Source: Niabella drilacis (GTDB taxonomy: Bacteria > Bacteroidota > Bacteroidia > Chitinophagales > Chitinophagaceae). Taken from it: a DNA stretch of 53,848 bases. Below the pieces are notes generated by a model. That model saw only the letters and a program-made list of their open reading frames with translations. It was not told the origin of the DNA and did no database searches. The stretch covers positions 1-53,848 of the forward strand of contig NZ_FMZO01000026.1 in the NCBI RefSeq assembly GCF_900101395.1. Direction: 5' to 3'. Shown here piece by piece: positions 51,424-53,848 of the stretch; positions within the stretch are counted from its first letter, which is position 1, and the number at the start of each line of letters is the position of its first letter. Both the position numbers and the translations under genes were made by a program.

Positions 51424-52548
51424 ATGAATAGGTATATGAAACGACCGTTACAAAAATTACTACTGTTGCTAACCCTTGGTATTCTGCTGCAAGCCTGCTC
51501 CAAAGACGATGGCTATTTCCGGGAACGACCGGGAACTGATCCCGGGGAAAAAGCAGCGCCTTATTCCAACGGCTTTTTTGTGATCACCGAGGGGTCTTAC
51601 GGGCAAACTGCCGGAACCATTAACTTTTATGCTTATGGGGCAGATACCATCGTTACCCGGGCATATGAAAAAGCAAACCCGGGTAAGGTTACAGCTAATC
51701 CATCCTTAGCCAATACGCTGCAGTTTGCCTCTCTATACAACCAGAAGCTGTACCTGGTCAGCAAGATGAATGGCCCCATGCTCCGGCTGGATGCGCGTAC
51801 ACTGAAAGAAGAGGCCCGCTATAACCAGGAATCCAGTAACTGGAGAAGCCTCATCGGTATAAAGGAAAACCAGGGGCTGGTTAGCGCTGCAGACGGCGTT
51901 TATGCTATCGACCTCAAGACCCTGGGGGTGGAGTATAAGCTTACATCCGTTTCCGCTGTTAATACGGGCGATATGCTAAAAGAAGGAAATTATGTATACC
52001 TGCTGCAAAGCAACGGGGCAAAAATAATTGATGCTTCGAACTACTCCTTTGTAAAGGGTTTTGCAAACATCAACAGGGGTTTTGCCCGTACACCCAACGG
52101 AAAGGTATGGGCTGCAACCGGCAGCCGCCTGATTGCCATTGACAAAAACCTGGATACTGCGGGTATTGCATTACCGGTCAGCATCGGCTCCTTCGGATTG
52201 GATGCGCCCACAAGGATCACCGCCTCCACAAAAGAGAACGCTGTTTTTTATCATTCCGGATCCGCTATTTACAAATATGCAGAGGGCCATGCTGCTTCGC
52301 TCAACCAGCCATTTATTACCATCAGCGAATCACCGTTTATGGTATACGGGGCTGTTCGTTATGACCGGAATAAAGATTACCTCGTTGTAAATGGCATCAA
52401 AGGGTATGGCGGACTGGCAGGGATCAATTTCCTTTTGATCTATAATGCCTCCACAGGGGCGCTGGTAAAGAAAGTTACCTACGGTAATGATGGTTCCGTG
52501 GTGGATTTTAATCATATTTACTTTCCGGAACTGGCGGTTTTTTATTAA
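51424..52548 (+). CDS. DUF5074-like surface lipoprotein of the cobalamin operon
   Basis: 374 residues. Lipobox LLQAC (Cys25). Beta-propeller-like repeats (LYLVSKMNGPMLRLDARTL, VYAIDLKTLGVEYKLTSV) similar in kind to the BtuG-like protein at 49105 but shorter in similarity. It lies 10 bases after 51413. A second propeller in the same operon suggests two binding modules. Confidence 0.78.
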   Translation: MNRYMKRPLQKLLLLLTLGILLQACSKDDGYFRERPGTDPGEKAAPYSNGFFVITEGSYGQTAGTINFYAYGADTIVTRAYEKANPGKVTANPSLANTLQFASLYNQKLYLVSKMNGPMLRLDARTLKEEARYNQESSNWRSLIGIKENQGLVSAADGVYAIDLKTLGVEYKLTSVSAVNTGDMLKEGNYVYLLQSNGAKIIDASNYSFVKGFANINRGFARTPNGKVWAATGSRLIAIDKNLDTAGIALPVSIGSFGLDAPTRITASTKENAVFYHSGSAIYKYAEGHAASLNQPFITISESPFMVYGAVRYDRNKDYLVVNGIKGYGGLAGINFLLIYNASTGALVKKVTYGNDGSVVDFNHIYFPELAVFY

Positions 52549-52635
52549 CCGGAACTGTATTAAGGACACGGTCCGGAATCATCGAAACAGCGCCTTTTTA
52601 ATAAGCAGGTTTCTACAATTGACAAGAGGCCGGTG

Positions 52636-53019
52636 TCAGGTAATGATCACCGGCTTCTTATTTTCATCCACCGCCACAAAGGAAAATACACCGCTCACGG
52701 CTTTTTCGCGGTGTGTGCTGTACATCTGTTCTACATAAATATCCACCTGCACCTTCATACTGGTATTGCCGATATGAATAATATTCCCAGCCAGTTCAAT
52801 GATCGTACCGGAAGGAATGGGATGTTTAAAGTCGATACGGTCACTGCTTACAGTTACCATTCGCAGCCGGCTGTAACGGGTGGCGGTAATAAAAGCCACT
52901 TCATCCATCAGCTGCATGGCCATACCGCCAAAGAGTGTATCATAATGGTTGGTGGTATTGGGGAAAACGGCCTTGAATATACGGGTTGCAGCTGCGGCAA
53001 TCCGGTCTTCTGTGTGCAT
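52636..53019 (-). CDS. Acyl-CoA thioesterase, hotdog fold
   Basis: 127 residues with the YciA/Acot-type pattern FPNTTNHYDTLFGGMAMQLM, then DEVAFITATRYSR. The Asp in MDEVAF is the expected catalytic residue. It hydrolyses acyl-CoA in the cytoplasm. It is convergent with the cobalamin operon, about 90 bases from its end. Confidence 0.88.
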   Translation of the reverse strand: MHTEDRIAAAATRIFKAVFPNTTNHYDTLFGGMAMQLMDEVAFITATRYSRLRMVTVSSDRIDFKHPIPSGTIIELAGNIIHIGNTSMKVQVDIYVEQMYSTHREKAVSGVFSFVAVDENKKPVIIT

Positions 53020-53051
53020 ATGCTATTGGGTTTTAACGCTGAAAAAAATAC

Positions 53052-53306
53052 TTAGGTATCGGACGGGTCCTTATAAAATACGCCCAGGATGCCTTTTAGT
53101 TTGTGCTGGAATTGTTGTTGATGGTACTGTGCTCTTAATGTTTTTAAACACGCGGCACAGAGACAGTCTTCATACTGTTTATTAATAAAATCCCGTTCTT
53201 CATCATTCAGGGGCACGGTGCCGCATTGGCAAAGAAGAATACTGCCCACTTTGCATTCAAAGGGTTGCTTACAGCGTGGGCAGTATTTGTCTTCATGTTT
53301 GCACAT
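53052..53306 (-). CDS. Cysteine-rich CWC-family zinc protein
   Basis: 84 residues with the pattern CPRCKQPFECKVGSILLCQC and later EDCLCAACLK, which fits the Cys_rich_CWC family; the cysteines probably bind zinc. Function unknown. It lies 32 bases upstream of the thioesterase on the same strand. Confidence 0.8.
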   Translation of the reverse strand: MCKHEDKYCPRCKQPFECKVGSILLCQCGTVPLNDEERDFINKQYEDCLCAACLKTLRAQYHQQQFQHKLKGILGVFYKDPSDT

Positions 53307-53474
53307 TGCAATAATGAGTTCGTTTTTGTGAATGTACTTTTACGCAGCGGCCAGCATCTGAGCCAACGGTATCTTACCGAAATGTAATTTACTGCTTTTC
53401 GGTAGCAATATAGCCCCCCTCCCAGGGCAAACGCATCTAAATTGAGTAAAAAGAGCACACCAGGAGTATTTTCA

Positions 53475-53489
53475 GGCACTGTAAGTGCC
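53475..53489. repeat. Short perfect palindrome
   Basis: Arms GGCACT/AGTGCC with loop GTA, followed by GCGTG. It is the same general design as 53522-53586: a perfect stem followed by GCGT. Confidence 0.5.
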
Positions 53490-53521
53490 GCGTGTTTATA
53501 GTAAGGTATTAAAGAGAAAAG

Positions 53522-53586
53522 CCGGCTCCTGTAGGAGCCGCGTAAAATTTCGGGCCCAACAAACACGCGGCTCCTACAGGAGCCGG
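53522..53586. repeat. Large inverted repeat of REP-like units
   Basis: Two 22-bp arms (53522-53543 and 53565-53586) are exact reverse complements. Each arm is itself a palindrome, GGCTCCTGTAGGAGCC, plus GCGT. The pair can form one long hairpin or two small ones, as in REP doublets. Confidence 0.75.
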
Positions 53587-53848
53587 GTTGATAAAACAGC
53601 AGATTACTATAAATACGCTGCTCCTCCGGAGCTGAACAATGCTGAAATTAGATGCATTTGCCCTGGCCCCCTCCCGGACGGAGCAGGGGCATGAGGGAAA
53701 TAGCAGCGGTTCAATACCATTCCGTTCTTTTTACCTGGTTTAGATGCGGCTGCCCTGAAACAGATTTGAGTTACATGAAGGGAAATCTTAATTTTGAATA
53801 GCGGGTATCTGTTTGGTCTGCAACAAAACCTTAATAAAATGAACAACA

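Larger units (their letters stand above)
53307..53848. other. Gene-free stretch with palindromes, window end
   Basis: No supported gene. It holds REP-like palindromes (53475-53489, 53522-53586, 53620-53632). The final bases (AAAATGAACAACA, ATG at 53842 region) could open a new gene that continues past the window, but too little is visible. Confidence 0.5.

Noticed and set aside
53522-53586. CRISPR array
   Set aside because: There are only two arms in inverted, not direct, orientation, and no spacers or cas genes.
53836-53848. Start of a gene at the right window edge
   Set aside because: The ATG with an A-rich context is suggestive, but only three codons are visible.

Overview
The window is a Bacteroidota chromosome segment, most likely from the family Chitinophagaceae (Niabella-like is my guess, not proven). 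The reasons are AAA-rich start contexts without Shine-Dalgarno sites, TAnnTTTG-type promoter boxes, many DUF4369/thioredoxin (TlpA-like) proteins, a BtuB/BtuG-like vitamin B12 locus, GH29 fucosidase, PadR and RecX genes of the kind found in that phylum. No rRNA, tRNA, IS transposase or CRISPR array was seen.

Region 1 (about 1-30,840) is the unusual part. It is a mosaic secreted-peptide locus read almost wholly on the minus strand. A repeated cassette runs small winged-helix protein > intergenic promoter with dyad > double-glycine-leader, cysteine-rich small peptide > TlpA-like thioredoxin protein. Five precursor peptides, three intact winged-helix genes, two winged-helix remnants and seven TlpA-like genes (one frameshifted) are present. 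Between them sit a glycosyltransferase-like protein with a probable PqqD-like C-terminal domain, four putative glycosyltransferases (one with two catalytic repeats), a muramidase, a frameshifted membrane protein and two large cell-surface proteins. The shared machinery is at the right end: a VKOR-thioredoxin fusion with a degenerate C39 domain (minus strand), and, divergently on the plus strand, a C39-peptidase ABC exporter and its HlyD-type adaptor. The simplest model is an export line for disulfide-bonded, possibly glycosylated peptides. The exporter removes the GG leader, and the VKOR fusion and TlpA proteins form and edit disulfides. All five mature peptides have an even number of cysteines (4, 10, 10, 6, 6) and all leaders have none.

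The same region carries many scars of recombination: a 94-bp exact duplication, an in-frame winged-helix deletion at a 10-bp repeat, a chimeric gene that took over another gene's promoter and start, two homopolymer frameshifts and a decayed MazF-type toxin locus. It looks like a fast-evolving cassette array.

Region 2 (about 30,890-46,760) is mostly ordinary: S41 peptidase lipoprotein, SWIM-SNF2 helicase, GH29 fucosidase, PadR plus membrane partner, omega-amidase, sterol-desaturase-like protein, RecX, a VapBC-type pair, a trypsin-like protease with zinc ribbon, DnaN, a geranylgeranyl-reductase-family flavoprotein and a TPM-domain lipoprotein ending in a clear terminator.

Region 3 (about 46,785-52,548) is a cobalamin uptake operon: cobalamin riboswitch, BtuB-type TonB receptor, BtuG-like propeller lipoprotein, PKD-domain lipoprotein and a second DUF5074-like lipoprotein. 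The window closes with an acyl-CoA thioesterase, a CWC zinc protein and a gene-free stretch with REP-like palindromes.
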